Below, in pieces: positions 1 through 9,877 of a stretch of DNA of 64,000 nt. The position numbers were made by a program, and so were the translations under genes. Each line of letters starts with the position of its first letter. Position 1 is the first letter of the stretch. The DNA is from Paracoccus sp. (in: a-proteobacteria) (GTDB lineage Bacteria > Pseudomonadota > Alphaproteobacteria > Rhodobacterales > Rhodobacteraceae), in the NCBI RefSeq assembly GCF_030538695.1, contig NZ_JAUNTN010000017.1:1-64000 (forward strand), read 5' to 3'. The notes beneath the pieces were generated by a model. It did no database searches and was not told where the DNA came from. It saw only the letters and a list, made by a program, of their open reading frames with translations.

Positions 1-15
1 TTAACCCGTCGTTAA
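1..15. promoter_or_regulatory. Candidate CtrA-binding site upstream of cckA
   Basis: TTAA at 1-4 and TTAA at 12-15 are separated by exactly 7 bases, which matches the full CtrA consensus TTAA-N7-TTAA of alphaproteobacteria. The site lies 50 bases before the cckA start codon. CckA is the kinase that feeds phosphate to CtrA, so the site would suit feedback control. The window begins at this site, so the promoter context upstream is unseen. Confidence 0.55.
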
Positions 16-64
16 GGTTTTGGTGCTAGGGCTGAATTCAGCAATGATTCTGAAATGGTGCTAA

Positions 65-2092
65 ATGCTTCTTGCCGAACGCCTCGATTCTCCGCCTTCG
101 CGTGGATATTGGTTGTTGCCGGTGCTGATGTTGCCAGCGGTAGTCGGTGGGCTGCTGTTGATGGTCATGCCCGATCTGGCGCAGGCACGATTTGCTGTGC
201 TGGCGACGGTGGTTGCATGTGCCTGGTATGCATTGGGCGGGGTGCTGTCGATTCAGGCGATATGGCGGGCGCAACGGCAAAGGCGCCGGTTAAAGGCGAT
301 GTTGCCAGGGCTGATGGATGTGGCGGAGCCCGCGTGGTTGCTGGATCGTGACGGCAGGGTGTTTGCGCAAAATCCGTCCGCAGAACAGCAGTTTTCTGAT
401 TTGACGGGGCGTCCTTTGGCTCTGGCCTTCGGGCAGCAGCTTGCCAACCCTGATGCTGAAATTCCTCTGCTTGCGCGCCGGGCGGGTGCATCCCTGCAAG
501 CGCAGTTGATGTTGGCCGATGGTGCGCGCCTGACAGCTTGCCGCATGGACGAAGATGGCACGACCCGCCTGATTTTAACCGCTGCCGAAGCGGGCAGGGG
601 CGTGGAAAGTGACTTTGATCTTTTGCCGGTTGCCCTGCTGCGTCTGTCGCCTGAAGGGCGTATTACGGCCAGTAACAAGGCTGCGACTCCACTTGTCGGC
701 GTGCTGGAGGGAGAGCCGCTGTTATCCGACCTGTTCGACGGGCTTGGCCGTCCTGTTACCGATTGGGTTGCCGAGGTTTTGCGTGGTCATGGTGATGGCC
801 GTGCCGAAGTTCTGCACCGTCGTCGCAGTCAAGACCAGCACTTGCGCATCGCGCTGTCACGCAGCAGCGACGGTTTGCTGGCGGTGCTTTCTGATACCAG
901 CGAGCTGCGCACACTTGAGGCGCAATTCGTGCAAAGCCAGAAAATGCAGGCGATTGGCCAGCTTGCGGGCGGTGTTGCGCATGATTTCAATAATTTGCTG
1001 ACGGCCATTTCGGGCCATTGTGACTTGCTGATGCTGCGTCACGATAAACATGACCCGGACTATGCGGACTTGGATCAGATCAGTCAGAACGCGAATCGCG
1101 CTGCCAGTCTGGTGGGGCAATTGCTGGCTTTTTCTCGCAAACAGACGCTAAAGCCAGCTATGCTGGATCTGTGTGATATCATGGCAGATCTGACCCATCT
1201 GCTGAACCGCCTTGTTGGAGAGCGGGTTTCCTTGACGCTTGAGCATGATCCGGGACTCAGCCCTGTTCGGGCTGACCGTCGTCAGTTGGAACAGGTCATT
1301 ATGAATCTTGTGGTTAATGCGCGTGATGCCATGCCCATGGGTGGCCAGATCAATATTCGCACTGAAAATGCTGAAATCAACAATGCGCAAGGGGCGGTGA
1401 AGCTGCCGCAGGGGCAATATGTCCGGGTCAGCGTTTCGGATAATGGTTGCGGTATGAGCGCAGAAGTGGCCGAAAAGATTTTTGAGCCTTTCTTCACGAC
1501 CAAGAAGGTTGGCGAGGGGACGGGGCTTGGTCTTTCAACGGCTTACGGGATCGTCAAGCAAACGGGCGGCTATATCTTTTGCGACAGCACGCCGGGTCAG
1601 GGAACGCGCTTTGATCTGCTGTTTCCTGCACAATCGGGGCAAATCGAACCGCCTGCTGTGGTGCCACCTCCTGCGATGACCTCATCAGGGTTGCGCACCG
1701 GGCGCCTGCTGCTGGTCGAGGATGAAGCCCCGGTGCGGGCCTTTGCCTCGCGGGCCTTGCGCCTGAAAGGGTTTGAGGTGGTCGAAGCCGAAAATGCCGA
1801 GGTTGCTTTGCAGATATTGCAAGATGACCGTATGCAGTTTGACGGGTTCTTGACGGATGTCGTCATGCCGGGGCTGGATGGCCCAAGCTGGGTGCGTCGC
1901 GCCTTGCGGGATCGCCCGAACACTCCGGTCATTTTTATGTCAGGCTATGCCGAGGATGTGTTTTCGAACGGGAACCATCCCGTTCCCAACGCGATTTTTC
2001 TGGCCAAACCATTTTCTTTGGCGGATTTGGTTGCAACCGTCAGTCAGCATTTCGGCAGCGATCAGCCTGCCGTCTCTGCAAGCGTGGCGTAA
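65..2092 (+). CDS. cckA: Hybrid sensor histidine kinase CckA
   Basis: This 675-residue membrane-bound hybrid kinase heads the CckA-ChpT-CtrA phosphorelay. Two hydrophobic segments (about residues 14-34 and 43-65) are followed by two PAS-like regions (about 80-285). The HisKA box has the phospho-accepting His306 (GGVAHDFNN). The ATPase domain has its N box at 414-421, DNGCG at 459-463 and GEGTGLGL at 483-490. A C-terminal receiver carries Asp598 and Lys648. The receiver attached to the kinase and the neighbouring recA-alaS are typical of CckA in Rhodobacterales. Its last 31 bases overlap the convergent gene on the other strand. The start at 65 is the first Met before the first membrane segment. 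Confidence 0.9.
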   Translation: MLLAERLDSPPSRGYWLLPVLMLPAVVGGLLLMVMPDLAQARFAVLATVVACAWYALGGVLSIQAIWRAQRQRRRLKAMLPGLMDVAEPAWLLDRDGRVFAQNPSAEQQFSDLTGRPLALAFGQQLANPDAEIPLLARRAGASLQAQLMLADGARLTACRMDEDGTTRLILTAAEAGRGVESDFDLLPVALLRLSPEGRITASNKAATPLVGVLEGEPLLSDLFDGLGRPVTDWVAEVLRGHGDGRAEVLHRRRSQDQHLRIALSRSSDGLLAVLSDTSELRTLEAQFVQSQKMQAIGQLAGGVAHDFNNLLTAISGHCDLLMLRHDKHDPDYADLDQISQNANRAASLVGQLLAFSRKQTLKPAMLDLCDIMADLTHLLNRLVGERVSLTLEHDPGLSPVRADRRQLEQVIMNLVVNARDAMPMGGQINIRTENAEINNAQGAVKLPQGQYVRVSVSDNGCGMSAEVAEKIFEPFFTTKKVGEGTGLGLSTAYGIVKQTGGYIFCDSTPGQGTRFDLLFPAQSGQIEPPAVVPPPAMTSSGLRTGRLLLVEDEAPVRAFASRALRLKGFEVVEAENAEVALQILQDDRMQFDGFLTDVVMPGLDGPSWVRRALRDRPNTPVIFMSGYAEDVFSNGNHPVPNAIFLAKPFSLADLVATVSQHFGSDQPAVSASVA

Positions 2093-2661
2093 AGGTTCAT
2101 ATCATCCGCCATTTTCATCTCCAGCTGCCTGCGCGTCTGTTCGCTCAGGCTGACATCGACACTTGGCGGCACGTTGATGCGTGGCAGGTTGATGACACAA
2201 TCCAGCCTGTCTTCAAGGAAATGGGTGAACCGATCAATGTCTTCATAACGGAAAATGCGGTTGACCCGATGCGGACTTGTTCCAAGAAAGGCGGATTGGG
2301 GCTGAATGCTACGGATATGGGTGGCCTGACCCGCGCAATAATCTTGCGCGAACCGGTCAAAGCTGCAATTCGCCATCGGATGATCAGTGTTCTCGGCATC
2401 GTCGCGCAACAGGAACCGATACCAGCTTGCCAGCCAGCTTACAGGTTCGCGCATCAAGGCAACAGTGGTGAAGCTCTCTCCTGCGGTTGCATTCAACCAA
2501 GGCAGGATGTGGCGATGGAATGTCTCGGAATCAGCATGTTTCAAAGGAGCTGGCCGATCTACGGCAACGCTTGCCAGAGATTCCAGCGCAACTTGCACGG
2601 CTGTTGAGCCGGCTTTCGGGGTTGCCAGAAAAACCAGTCGGGGTTCCCAGAAAATCAGCAT
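2062..2661 (-). CDS. Small sulfotransferase-like protein, copy 1
   Basis: A 199-residue protein related to the P-loop sulfotransferase fold. PKAGST at residues 15-20 looks like the 5'-phosphosulfate loop that binds PAPS, and REPVSWLASWYR near residue 81 looks like the 3'-phosphate-binding segment. The start is placed at 2661 because GAAGG lies 7 bases upstream and because the paralogue at 33691-34296 begins at the same position (MLVFW against MLIFW). The longer reading frame to 2688 adds nine unmatched residues. Its 3' end overlaps cckA by 31 bases. The acceptor substrate is unknown; a glycan or lipid would be a guess. Confidence 0.7.
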   Translation of the reverse strand: MLIFWEPRLVFLATPKAGSTAVQVALESLASVAVDRPAPLKHADSETFHRHILPWLNATAGESFTTVALMREPVSWLASWYRFLLRDDAENTDHPMANCSFDRFAQDYCAGQATHIRSIQPQSAFLGTSPHRVNRIFRYEDIDRFTHFLEDRLDCVINLPRINVPPSVDVSLSEQTRRQLEMKMADDMNLYATLAETAG

Positions 2662-2801
2662 GAGCGTGCCTTCATTCGTTCCAGTCACGGTCTGTTAGCG
2701 AGATTTTTGGGGGGCTGTAAACCTTTCCTTTACTCTTTGGGGGTAAAGTCAAAAGGGTAAGCTGCTTCACTCTTGCGTCGGGAGGGGTGATGGGGCATAT
2801 G

Positions 2802-2816
2802 GAACAAGACAGGAAC
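2802..2816. promoter_or_regulatory. LexA (SOS) box upstream of recA
   Basis: GAAC at 2802-2805 and GAAC at 2813-2816 are separated by 7 bases. This is the GAAC-N7-GAAC (GTTC-N7-GTTC) direct-repeat operator known for LexA in Rhodobacter and Paracoccus. It ends 36 bases before the recA start codon at 2853. It also argues that the open frame running back to 2787 is promoter DNA and not recA coding sequence. Confidence 0.85.
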
Positions 2817-2852
2817 ACGGCGGTGCCGCCCGCCACCCAACGGAGACAGGCG

Positions 2853-3899
2853 ATGACGAATAAAACATCAGCAGACCGCCAGAAAGCTTTGGACAGCGCG
2901 CTTGCGCAGATCGAGCGTCAGTTCGGCAAAGGTTCAATCATGAAGCTGGGGGCTGATAACCCCGTGGCAGAGATTGAGGCCACTTCGACCGGCTCTCTGG
3001 GGCTTGATATTGCGCTGGGCATTGGGGGGCTTCCCAAGGGACGAATCATTGAGGTTTTCGGCCCGGAAAGCTCAGGCAAAACCACGTTGACGCTTCATGT
3101 CGTGGCGGAGGAACAGAAAAAAGGCGGCGTTTGTGCCTTTGTGGACGCTGAACACGCGCTTGATCCCCAATATGCCAAGCGGCTTGGGGTCAACCTTGAT
3201 GAATTGCTGATTTCGCAGCCTGATACGGGTGAGCAGGCGCTGGAGATCGTCGATACGCTGGTGCGCTCAGGCGCAGTCAGTCTGGTGGTGGTTGATTCGG
3301 TTGCTGCGCTGACCCCGAAATCTGAAATTGAGGGCGATATGGGTGACATGCAAATGGGTTCTCAGGCCCGTTTGATGAGCCAGGCGATGCGCAAGCTGAC
3401 GGCCAGCATCGGGCGCAGTAACTGTATGGTCATTTTCATCAACCAGATTCGGATGAAGATTGGCGTCATGTTCGGCAACCCGGAAACCACGACGGGCGGT
3501 AATGCGCTGAAGTTTTATGCTTCGGTTCGTCTGGATATCCGCCGCACTGGCTCGATCAAGGATCGGGATGAGGTGGTGGGGAACTCGACACGGGTGAAAG
3601 TGGTCAAGAATAAGGTCGCGCCACCCTTCCGGCAGGTTGAGTTCGATATCATGTATGGTGAGGGGATCAGCAAGGTCGGCGAGTTGATCGACCTTGGGGT
3701 GAAGGCCGGCGTGGTCGAGAAGTCTGGCGCCTGGTATTCCTACGGGGATGAGCGGATCGGCCAAGGGCGTGAAAACGCTAAACAGTTTCTTCGGTCGAAC
3801 CCGGAAAAAGCCTTGGAAATCGAGGATAAGATCCGCGCCAGCCACGGGCTTGATTTTGCGGCAAGCGAAAACGAGGACGATGATCTGACCGAAGAATGA
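2853..3899 (+). CDS. recA: Recombinase RecA
   Basis: A 348-residue RecA that forms nucleoprotein filaments for homologous recombination and triggers LexA self-cleavage in the SOS response. Walker A is GPESSGKT at residues 70-77. The core is strongly conserved ([33 protein letters not shown]) and the C-terminal tail is acidic ([10 protein letters not shown]). The start at 2853 has GGAG 7 bases upstream and gives the usual family length. The frame is open back to 2787, but that part contains the LexA operator. A strong hairpin follows the stop codon. Confidence 0.97.
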   Translation: MTNKTSADRQKALDSALAQIERQFGKGSIMKLGADNPVAEIEATSTGSLGLDIALGIGGLPKGRIIEVFGPESSGKTTLTLHVVAEEQKKGGVCAFVDAEHALDPQYAKRLGVNLDELLISQPDTGEQALEIVDTLVRSGAVSLVVVDSVAALTPKSEIEGDMGDMQMGSQARLMSQAMRKLTASIGRSNCMVIFINQIRMKIGVMFGNPETTTGGNALKFYASVRLDIRRTGSIKDRDEVVGNSTRVKVVKNKVAPPFRQVEFDIMYGEGISKVGELIDLGVKAGVVEKSGAWYSYGDERIGQGRENAKQFLRSNPEKALEIEDKIRASHGLDFAASENEDDDLTEE

Positions 3900-3905
3900 T
3901 TGTCT

Positions 3906-3938
3906 GGCGTAAAGCGGGGCATATCCCCGCTTTACGCC
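3906..3938 (+). terminator. Strong hairpin between recA and alaS
   Basis: A perfect 14-bp inverted repeat (arms 3906-3919 and 3925-3938) with a 5-base CATAT loop begins 7 bases after the recA stop codon. There is no T-run after it, so it is not a canonical intrinsic terminator. It could stabilise the recA 3' end or partly stop transcription before alaS. Confidence 0.65.
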
Positions 3939-3989
3939 GGGGCGACGCAGCGATATGCCCTGATCCTGCCGCAGCCGAAGGGAATTGAC

Positions 3990-6641
3990 ATGGCCAGTCT
4001 GAACGATATCCGATCCACCTTCTTGGATTTCTTTGCCCGCAATGGCCATCAGATCGTGCCGTCCAGCCCCTTGGTTCCGCGCAATGATCCGACGCTGATG
4101 TTCACCAATTCGGGGATGGTGCAGTTCAAGAACCGTTTTACGGGCGTCGAAAGCGGTGCCTATGACCGGGCGACGACGGCGCAGAAATGCGTGCGGGCCG
4201 GGGGCAAGCACAATGATCTTGACAATGTAGGCTATACCGCCCGCCATCATACCTTCTTTGAAATGCTGGGCAATTTCAGCTTTGGCGACTATTTCAAGGA
4301 ACAGGCGATCCCTTTTGCATGGGAGTTGCTGACCCGGGATTTTGGTATTCCCAAGGATAAGCTACTGGTCACAGTGTATCACACGGATGAGGAGGCTGCG
4401 ACGATCTGGAAGAAGGTTGCGGGGCTGACCGATGATCGGATTATTCGGATCCCGACCAGCGACAATTTCTGGCAGATGGGACCGACTGGCCCTTGTGGCC
4501 CCTGCACCGAGATCTTTTACGATCATGGCGACCATATCTGGGGCGGCCCTCCGGGTTCGGCGGATGAGGATGGCGACCGCTTCATCGAGATCTGGAACCT
4601 CGTTTTCATGCAGTTCGAGCAGTTCGAGGATGGCAGCATGAAAGACCTGCCGAACCCCTCGATTGACACTGGTATGGGGCTGGAACGGATCGGTGCGCTG
4701 CTGCAAGGCAAGCATGACAATTATGACACCGATCTGATGCGCAGCTTGATCGAGGCCAGCGCCAATGTAACCGATGGCGCCCCGGATGGTGATGGCAAGG
4801 TGCATCATCGGGTGATCGCGGATCACCTGCGTTCGACCTCGTTCCTGATTGCCGATGGTGTGATGCCATCGAATGAGGGGCGCGGCTATGTGCTGCGCAG
4901 GATCATGCGGCGGGCAATGCGTCATGCGCATATGCTTGGCGCGCAAGATCCGGTGATGCATAAACTGGTGCCGGCGCTGGTGCGTCAGATGGGCGATGCC
5001 TATCCTGAGCTGGTGCGTGGTCAGGCGATGATTGAGGAAACGCTGCGAGGCGAGGAAACCCGCTTCCGGCAAACGCTGGACCGGGGCCTGCGCCTGCTGA
5101 CGGATGAGGTTGCGCGCCTGCCGGAAGGGGCCGATCTGCCCGGTGAGGCGGCGTTCAAACTTTATGATACTTACGGCTTCCCGCTGGATCTGACGCAGGA
5201 TGCGCTGCGCGAACAGGGGCGTGGTGTTGAGGTGGCCGGGTTTGACGCGGCTATGGCTGAGCAAAAAGCCAAGGCGCGGGCGGCTTGGGCTGGTTCGGGC
5301 GAGACGGCGGATGCGGCAATCTGGTTCGATCTGGCGGAAAAACACGGCAGCACCGAGTTCCTGGGCTATGACAATGAGCAGGCCGAAGGGGCCATCCTGT
5401 CGCTGGTTGCCGCGGGTGCGGAAATCGCGCGGGCCGAACAAGGCCAGCAGGTTCAGATCGTGGTGAACCAGTCGCCGTTCTATGCTGAAAGCGGTGGTCA
5501 GGTGGGGGATACCGGGCTGGTCAAGACTGAAACCGGCGCGGCGCGGGTGACGGACACCAAGAAACAAGGCGGCCTGTTTATCCATTTTGCCGAGGTGACA
5601 GAGGGCCATATTGAACGTGGTCAGGGCGCGATCCTTTCGGTCGATCATGCGCGGCGGACGGCTATTCGGGCGAACCATTCGGCCACGCACCTGCTGCATG
5701 AGGCGCTGCGTCAGGCTTTGGGTGAGCATGTTGCGCAGCGCGGCAGCTTGAATGCGGATGACCGGCTGCGGTTCGATTTCAGCCATGGCAAGGCGCTCAG
5801 TGCCGAGGAACTTGCCGGTATCGAAGCCGAGGTGAATGACTATATCCGCCAGAATACGCCGGTTGAAACCCGGATCATGACGCCGGATGATGCACGCGCC
5901 TTGGGTGCGCAGGCGCTGTTTGGCGAGAAATATGGCGATGAAGTTCGGGTCGTCTCGATGGGGCGGCAGGATGGTTCCGGCAAGGGGGCTGACCAGCGGA
6001 CCTATAGTCTGGAGCTCTGCGGCGGCACCCATGTGTCGCGGACCGGCGACATTGGGGCTTTCGTGTTGCTTGGCGACAGCGCTTCCAGTGCCGGGGTGCG
6101 TCGGATCGAGGCGCTGACCGGGTCAGTGGCGCTGGCGCATTTGCGGGCGGCGGATGCGGAGCTTGCACAGATTGCAGGGCTTCTGAAGGCGCAGTCGGGA
6201 GATGTCGCAGGCCGGGTCAAGGCGCTGGCCGATGAACGCAAGGCCCTGCAAAACGAGGTTGCGCAGCTTCGCCGGGAACTGACGATGGGCGGTACTGGCG
6301 CGGGCGAGGCACGGCAGATTGGTGGCATCAGCTTTATCTCGAACCGGGTGGACGGGCTGTCGGGCAAAGAGGTCGGCGCGCTGGTCGATGAGATGAAGGC
6401 ACGGCTTGGATCGGGCGCAGTGCTGGTGCTGGCGGAAACCGATGGCAAGGCGACAGTTGCGGCGGGCGTGACGCCTGATCTGACCGAACGGCTCAGCGCC
6501 GTGGATATGGTCCGCGCGGCAGTTGAGGCTTTGGGCGGCAAGGGCGGCGGTGGTCGCCCGGATCGTGCGCAGGGCGGTGCGCCTGCACTGACAGATGAGG
6601 CGGCGGCGATTGCTGCGGTGGAATCGCTGTTGGTGGGGTGA
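3990..6641 (+). CDS. alaS: Alanyl-tRNA synthetase
   Basis: An 883-residue cytoplasmic enzyme that charges tRNA-Ala. The N-terminal class II catalytic core begins [15 protein letters not shown] and includes the [15 protein letters not shown] segment. The editing domain has HSATHLLH and the late [11 protein letters not shown] metal-binding motif. A C-terminal oligomerisation domain has a coiled-coil stretch and a glycine-rich end ([15 protein letters not shown]). Length matches the family. The start at 3990 has GAAGGGA upstream; the frame is open to 3900 but that part covers the recA hairpin. Confidence 0.97.
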   Translation: MASLNDIRSTFLDFFARNGHQIVPSSPLVPRNDPTLMFTNSGMVQFKNRFTGVESGAYDRATTAQKCVRAGGKHNDLDNVGYTARHHTFFEMLGNFSFGDYFKEQAIPFAWELLTRDFGIPKDKLLVTVYHTDEEAATIWKKVAGLTDDRIIRIPTSDNFWQMGPTGPCGPCTEIFYDHGDHIWGGPPGSADEDGDRFIEIWNLVFMQFEQFEDGSMKDLPNPSIDTGMGLERIGALLQGKHDNYDTDLMRSLIEASANVTDGAPDGDGKVHHRVIADHLRSTSFLIADGVMPSNEGRGYVLRRIMRRAMRHAHMLGAQDPVMHKLVPALVRQMGDAYPELVRGQAMIEETLRGEETRFRQTLDRGLRLLTDEVARLPEGADLPGEAAFKLYDTYGFPLDLTQDALREQGRGVEVAGFDAAMAEQKAKARAAWAGSGETADAAIWFDLAEKHGSTEFLGYDNEQAEGAILSLVAAGAEIARAEQGQQVQIVVNQSPFYAESGGQVGDTGLVKTETGAARVTDTKKQGGLFIHFAEVTEGHIERGQGAILSVDHARRTAIRANHSATHLLHEALRQALGEHVAQRGSLNADDRLRFDFSHGKALSAEELAGIEAEVNDYIRQNTPVETRIMTPDDARALGAQALFGEKYGDEVRVVSMGRQDGSGKGADQRTYSLELCGGTHVSRTGDIGAFVLLGDSASSAGVRRIEALTGSVALAHLRAADAELAQIAGLLKAQSGDVAGRVKALADERKALQNEVAQLRRELTMGGTGAGEARQIGGISFISNRVDGLSGKEVGALVDEMKARLGSGAVLVLAETDGKATVAAGVTPDLTERLSAVDMVRAAVEALGGKGGGGRPDRAQGGAPALTDEAAAIAAVESLLVG

Positions 6642-6686
6642 AGAACCCTTGTGCTACTCTGTGGATGGAAAAACAGAAGAAAACAG

Positions 6687-7043
6687 ATGATTAAGAGCGT
6701 TTCATTTGGTGCCGCTGTGATTTTGGCGGCAGGCTTGGCTCATGCGCAAGACCCCGACCGCTATCTGGTCGAGCGGAATCAAAAGGGGCTGCTGACCTAT
6801 TGCGCGGGCAAGGGTTACAGCGCGGCGACTGCGGTGGCGGCTCAGGATAAGCTGCTGACCCGGCTGCCGGTCAGCGATGCGGCCAAAGGCGACGCGGTTG
6901 AGGCGATGGGCCGTCAGGGGATCGCCGGTGATGGTCAGGCGGAGCGCATCTCGCTGGCGGATATTGCCGCGCAGGACGGCACCGATGAGGCGGCGGTTTG
7001 CAAGATGCTGGCTGATATCGTCACGATGATGGCAACGGAATAA
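6687..7043 (+). CDS. Hypothetical secreted alpha-helical protein
   Basis: A 118-residue protein with a clear Sec signal peptide (MIKSVSFGAAVILAAGLAHAQ, written here only as its start and AHA-Q cleavage site). The mature part is helical and acidic with two cysteines (about positions 38 and 106) that could form a disulfide. Small secreted proteins of this kind are commonly found after alaS in Rhodobacteraceae, but I do not know a function. Start 6687 is chosen because the signal peptide begins there; the earlier in-frame Met at 6651 has no such context. Confidence 0.6.
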   Translation: MIKSVSFGAAVILAAGLAHAQDPDRYLVERNQKGLLTYCAGKGYSAATAVAAQDKLLTRLPVSDAAKGDAVEAMGRQGIAGDGQAERISLADIAAQDGTDEAAVCKMLADIVTMMATE

Positions 7044-7066
7044 GATGAGAACGACATAAGGTCATC

Positions 7067-7090
7067 GGCCCGGCGGAGTCCTGCCGGGCC
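7067..7090 (+). terminator. Hairpin after the secreted protein gene
   Basis: Arms GGCCCGGC (7067-7074) and GCCGGGCC (7083-7090) form a perfect 8-bp stem with an 8-base loop, 23 bases after the stop of the upstream gene. No T-run follows, only an AT-rich patch (AATATA). It sits just before the ribosome-binding region of the amidotransferase gene. Confidence 0.5.
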
Positions 7091-7109
7091 AATATAGCGA
7101 GGCAGGGTC

Positions 7110-7904
7110 ATGTGCCGTTGGGCAGCTTACATTGGGGTGCCGATCTTTCTGGAGGATATCGTCAGCAAGCCCGGTCACTCGCTGGTGCGGCAATCCATCG
7201 GGGCACGGCGCTGCCACACGCCGGTCAATGCGGATGGGTTCGGGGTGGCGTGGTATGCGCATCGCCCGGAACCCGGCCTTTACCGCGATGTGATGCCTGC
7301 GTGGTCCGACCCGAACTTGCGCAGCCTGACCGAAAGCGTGAAATCCGGGCTGTTCATGGCACATGTTCGCGCCTCGACCGGAACGGCAACCAGCCGCAAC
7401 AATTGCCACCCGTTTACCTTTGGCCGCTGGAGCTTCATGCACAATGGCCAATTCGGCGGCTTTCATCATTGGCGGCGGCACGCGGAAATGCTGATCCCTG
7501 ACGATCTTTACGAACACCGCAAGGGGGCGACTGACAGCGAGGCGTTTTTTCTGGCTGCCGTGGCCGATGGGCTGGACCATGACCCGCAGGGGGCGATGGC
7601 GCGGACGGCGGCGCGGTTTGAGGGCCTTGCCCGTGCGCGGGGCGAATTGCCCTATGTGCGGCTGACCGCAGCGTTTTCGGATGGCCAGCGGCTTTACGCG
7701 ATCCGCTATGCCAGCGATGATGCCGCGCCGACGCTGTTTCATCGCTGGTCCGACAGTCGCGGCGGGCGGGCCGTTGTATCCGAACCGCTGGAGCAGGATG
7801 AGGCCGATTGGTCCGAAATCCCTGCCGGTTCCTTCTGCGTGTTCGAGGGCCGGCAGGTCAGCGTCACCCCCTTTGCCCCCGCATTAACCGAGGTTGCCGC
7901 ATGA
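7110..7904 (+). CDS. Class II glutamine amidotransferase (YafJ type)
   Basis: A 264-residue N-terminal-nucleophile amidohydrolase. The protein begins MCRWAAY, so Cys2 is the expected nucleophile after Met removal. NADGFGVAWY, FMAHVRASTGT and NNCHPFTFGRWSFMHNG are the conserved blocks of the YafJ/EgtC-like glutamine amidotransferase family. The partner enzyme that uses the ammonia or gamma-glutamyl group is not obvious. The stop overlaps the cobO start (ATGA), so the two are translated together, but a role in cobalamin synthesis is only suggested by this neighbour. Confidence 0.85.
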   Translation: MCRWAAYIGVPIFLEDIVSKPGHSLVRQSIGARRCHTPVNADGFGVAWYAHRPEPGLYRDVMPAWSDPNLRSLTESVKSGLFMAHVRASTGTATSRNNCHPFTFGRWSFMHNGQFGGFHHWRRHAEMLIPDDLYEHRKGATDSEAFFLAAVADGLDHDPQGAMARTAARFEGLARARGELPYVRLTAAFSDGQRLYAIRYASDDAAPTLFHRWSDSRGGRAVVSEPLEQDEADWSEIPAGSFCVFEGRQVSVTPFAPALTEVAA

Positions 7905-8506
7905 CCGATACCGCGCGCCACGCCGAGAAAAAGGCCAAAATCAAAGCCGCCCGCGACAAGATGATGGTCGAAAAGACCGGTGAAAAAGGGCTGATCGTGG
8001 TTCATACTGGGCCGGGCAAGGGGAAATCCTCGTCCGGCTTTGGCATGGTTCTGCGGGCGATTGGGCATGAGATGCCCTGCGCAGTGGTGCAGTTCATCAA
8101 GGGGGCATGGGACAGCGGCGAGGCTCGTGTCCTGCGTGAGCATTTTGCGGATCAGTGCCAGATTTTCGTGATGGGCGAAGGCTTTACCTGGGAAACACAG
8201 GACCGCGACCGGGATGTGGCGGCTGCTGCACGGGCGTGGGAAAAGGCCAAGGAGCTGATCCGTGATCCGCGTATCCGGCTGGTGCTGCTGGATGAAATCA
8301 ACATCGCGCTGCGCTATGATTATCTGGATGTGCATGAGGTCATGGCCTTTCTGCGCGACGAAAAGCCCGAAATGACCCATGTGATCCTGACCGGCCGCAA
8401 TGCCAAGCCCGAGCTGATCGAAATTGCGGATCTGGTCAGCGAGATTGCTGCCGTCAAGCACCCGTTTCGCGCCGGGATCAAGGCACAACCGGGGATCGAG
8501 TTCTGA
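7901..8506 (+). CDS. cobO: Cob(I)yrinic acid a,c-diamide adenosyltransferase
   Basis: A 201-residue CobO/BtuR enzyme that transfers the adenosyl group from ATP to the cobalt of corrinoids. A basic lysine-rich N-terminus precedes the P-loop GPGKGKSS at residues 37-44. LVLLDEINIALRYDYL and HVILTGRNA are diagnostic of the family. The start overlaps the preceding stop as ATGA; the longer frame from 7808 lies inside the amidotransferase gene. Other corrinoid genes (cobC-like, cobD/cbiB) are at 34.8-36.2 kb, so the pathway is split. Confidence 0.95.
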   Translation: MTDTARHAEKKAKIKAARDKMMVEKTGEKGLIVVHTGPGKGKSSSGFGMVLRAIGHEMPCAVVQFIKGAWDSGEARVLREHFADQCQIFVMGEGFTWETQDRDRDVAAAARAWEKAKELIRDPRIRLVLLDEINIALRYDYLDVHEVMAFLRDEKPEMTHVILTGRNAKPELIEIADLVSEIAAVKHPFRAGIKAQPGIEF

Positions 8507-8584
8507 CCTGCGGGGTGCGAATGGGCTTTCCCCTGCGGGGCTTGGCGATTATAGACGATCACGGCAAAATGAGAGGGGCCGGAT

Positions 8585-9877
8585 ATGGCGAATGTGGTGG
8601 TTGTCGGCGCTCAGTGGGGCGATGAGGGCAAGGGCAAAATCGTGGATTGGCTGTCCGAGCGTGCCGATGTGATCGCGCGGTTTCAGGGGGGGCATAACGC
8701 CGGGCATACGCTGGTGATCGGCAATCAGGTCTATAAGCTGTCGCTGCTGCCCTCGGGGATTGTGCGTCAGGGCAAGATCGCGGTGATCGGCAATGGTGTG
8801 GTTCTGGACCCTTGGGCGCTGTTCACCGAGATCGACAAGCTGGCGGCGCAGGGCGTAGCGATTTCCACCGACAACCTGATGATTGCCGAGAATACGCCGT
8901 TGATCCTGCCGCTGCATCAGGATCTGGATCGCTTGCGCGAGGAGGCTGCGGGGGCCTCGAAAATCGGCACCACCGGGCGCGGTATCGGTCCGGCTTATGA
9001 AGATAAGGTCGGGCGGCGCACCATTCGCGTGGCTGATCTTGCGGATGCGGAAACACTGGATCAGCGCCTTGACCGGTTGCTGGCGCATCACGACCCGCTG
9101 CGGCAGGGGCTTGGTGCGGAACCGATCGACCGGGCTGCGCTGCGGGCCAAGTTGCTGGAGATTGCCCCCAAACTGCTGCCTTATGCGCAGCCGGTCTGGA
9201 AGGTGATGAATGACGCCCGCAAATCGGGCAAGCGCATCCTGTTCGAAGGCGCACAGGGCAGCCTTCTGGACATTGACTTCGGCACTTATCCTTATGTGAC
9301 CAGTTCAACCACCATGTCGGGCATGGCTGCCAGCGGCACCGGCATGGGGCCGGGGGCGATTGGTTATGTGCTTGGAATCGTGAAGGCTTACACGACGCGG
9401 GTTGGTTCCGGCCCGTTCCCGACCGAGTTGGAGGACGAGACCGGCCAGCGCCTTGGTGAACGCGGGCATGAGTTCGGCACCGTTACCGGGCGCAAGCGCC
9501 GCTGCGGCTGGTTTGATGCGGCACTGGTGCGTCAGACTTGCGCGATTTCCGGCGTGAACGGCATTGCGCTGACAAAGCTGGACGTGTTGGACGGGTTCGA
9601 GACCCTGAAAATCTGCACCGGCTACACCGTGGATGGCCAGCATTACGATTACCTGCCCACGGCCGCCGCGCTGCAAGCCCGTGCGGTGCCGGTCTATGAG
9701 GAAATCGAGGGCTGGACGGAATCGACCGAAGGGGCGCGGTCTTGGGCAGACCTGCCTGCGGCGGCGATCAAATATGTGCGCCGGATCGAGGAACTGATCC
9801 AATGCCCGGTTGCGCTGCTTTCGACCAGTCCGGAACGCGATGACACCATCCTTGTCACCGATCCGTTCGCGGATTGA
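8585..9877 (+). CDS. purA: Adenylosuccinate synthetase
   Basis: A 430-residue GTP-dependent enzyme of AMP synthesis that joins IMP and aspartate. The N-terminal [11 protein letters not shown] loop binds phosphate and [23 protein letters not shown] and the C-terminal [15 protein letters not shown] block are family signatures, and length is normal. The ATG follows a GAGAGGGG ribosome-binding stretch. Its stop codon overlaps the next start (TGATG), making it first in a run of four closely linked genes. Confidence 0.97.
   Translation: MANVVVVGAQWGDEGKGKIVDWLSERADVIARFQGGHNAGHTLVIGNQVYKLSLLPSGIVRQGKIAVIGNGVVLDPWALFTEIDKLAAQGVAISTDNLMIAENTPLILPLHQDLDRLREEAAGASKIGTTGRGIGPAYEDKVGRRTIRVADLADAETLDQRLDRLLAHHDPLRQGLGAEPIDRAALRAKLLEIAPKLLPYAQPVWKVMNDARKSGKRILFEGAQGSLLDIDFGTYPYVTSSTTMSGMAASGTGMGPGAIGYVLGIVKAYTTRVGSGPFPTELEDETGQRLGERGHEFGTVTGRKRRCGWFDAALVRQTCAISGVNGIALTKLDVLDGFETLKICTGYTVDGQHYDYLPTAAALQARAVPVYEEIEGWTESTEGARSWADLPAAAIKYVRRIEELIQCPVALLSTSPERDDTILVTDPFAD

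Noticed and set aside
2787..2852. N-terminal extension of RecA
   Set aside because: The stretch holds the LexA operator and a better ribosome-binding site lies before the ATG at 2853.
4362..6032. Open frame of 556 codons on the minus strand
   Set aside because: It is antisense to alaS, rich in Arg, His and Pro, with no conserved motif.
7800..7901. Cobalamin riboswitch before cobO
   Set aside because: cobO overlaps the preceding gene, leaving no leader; no B12-box sequence was seen.
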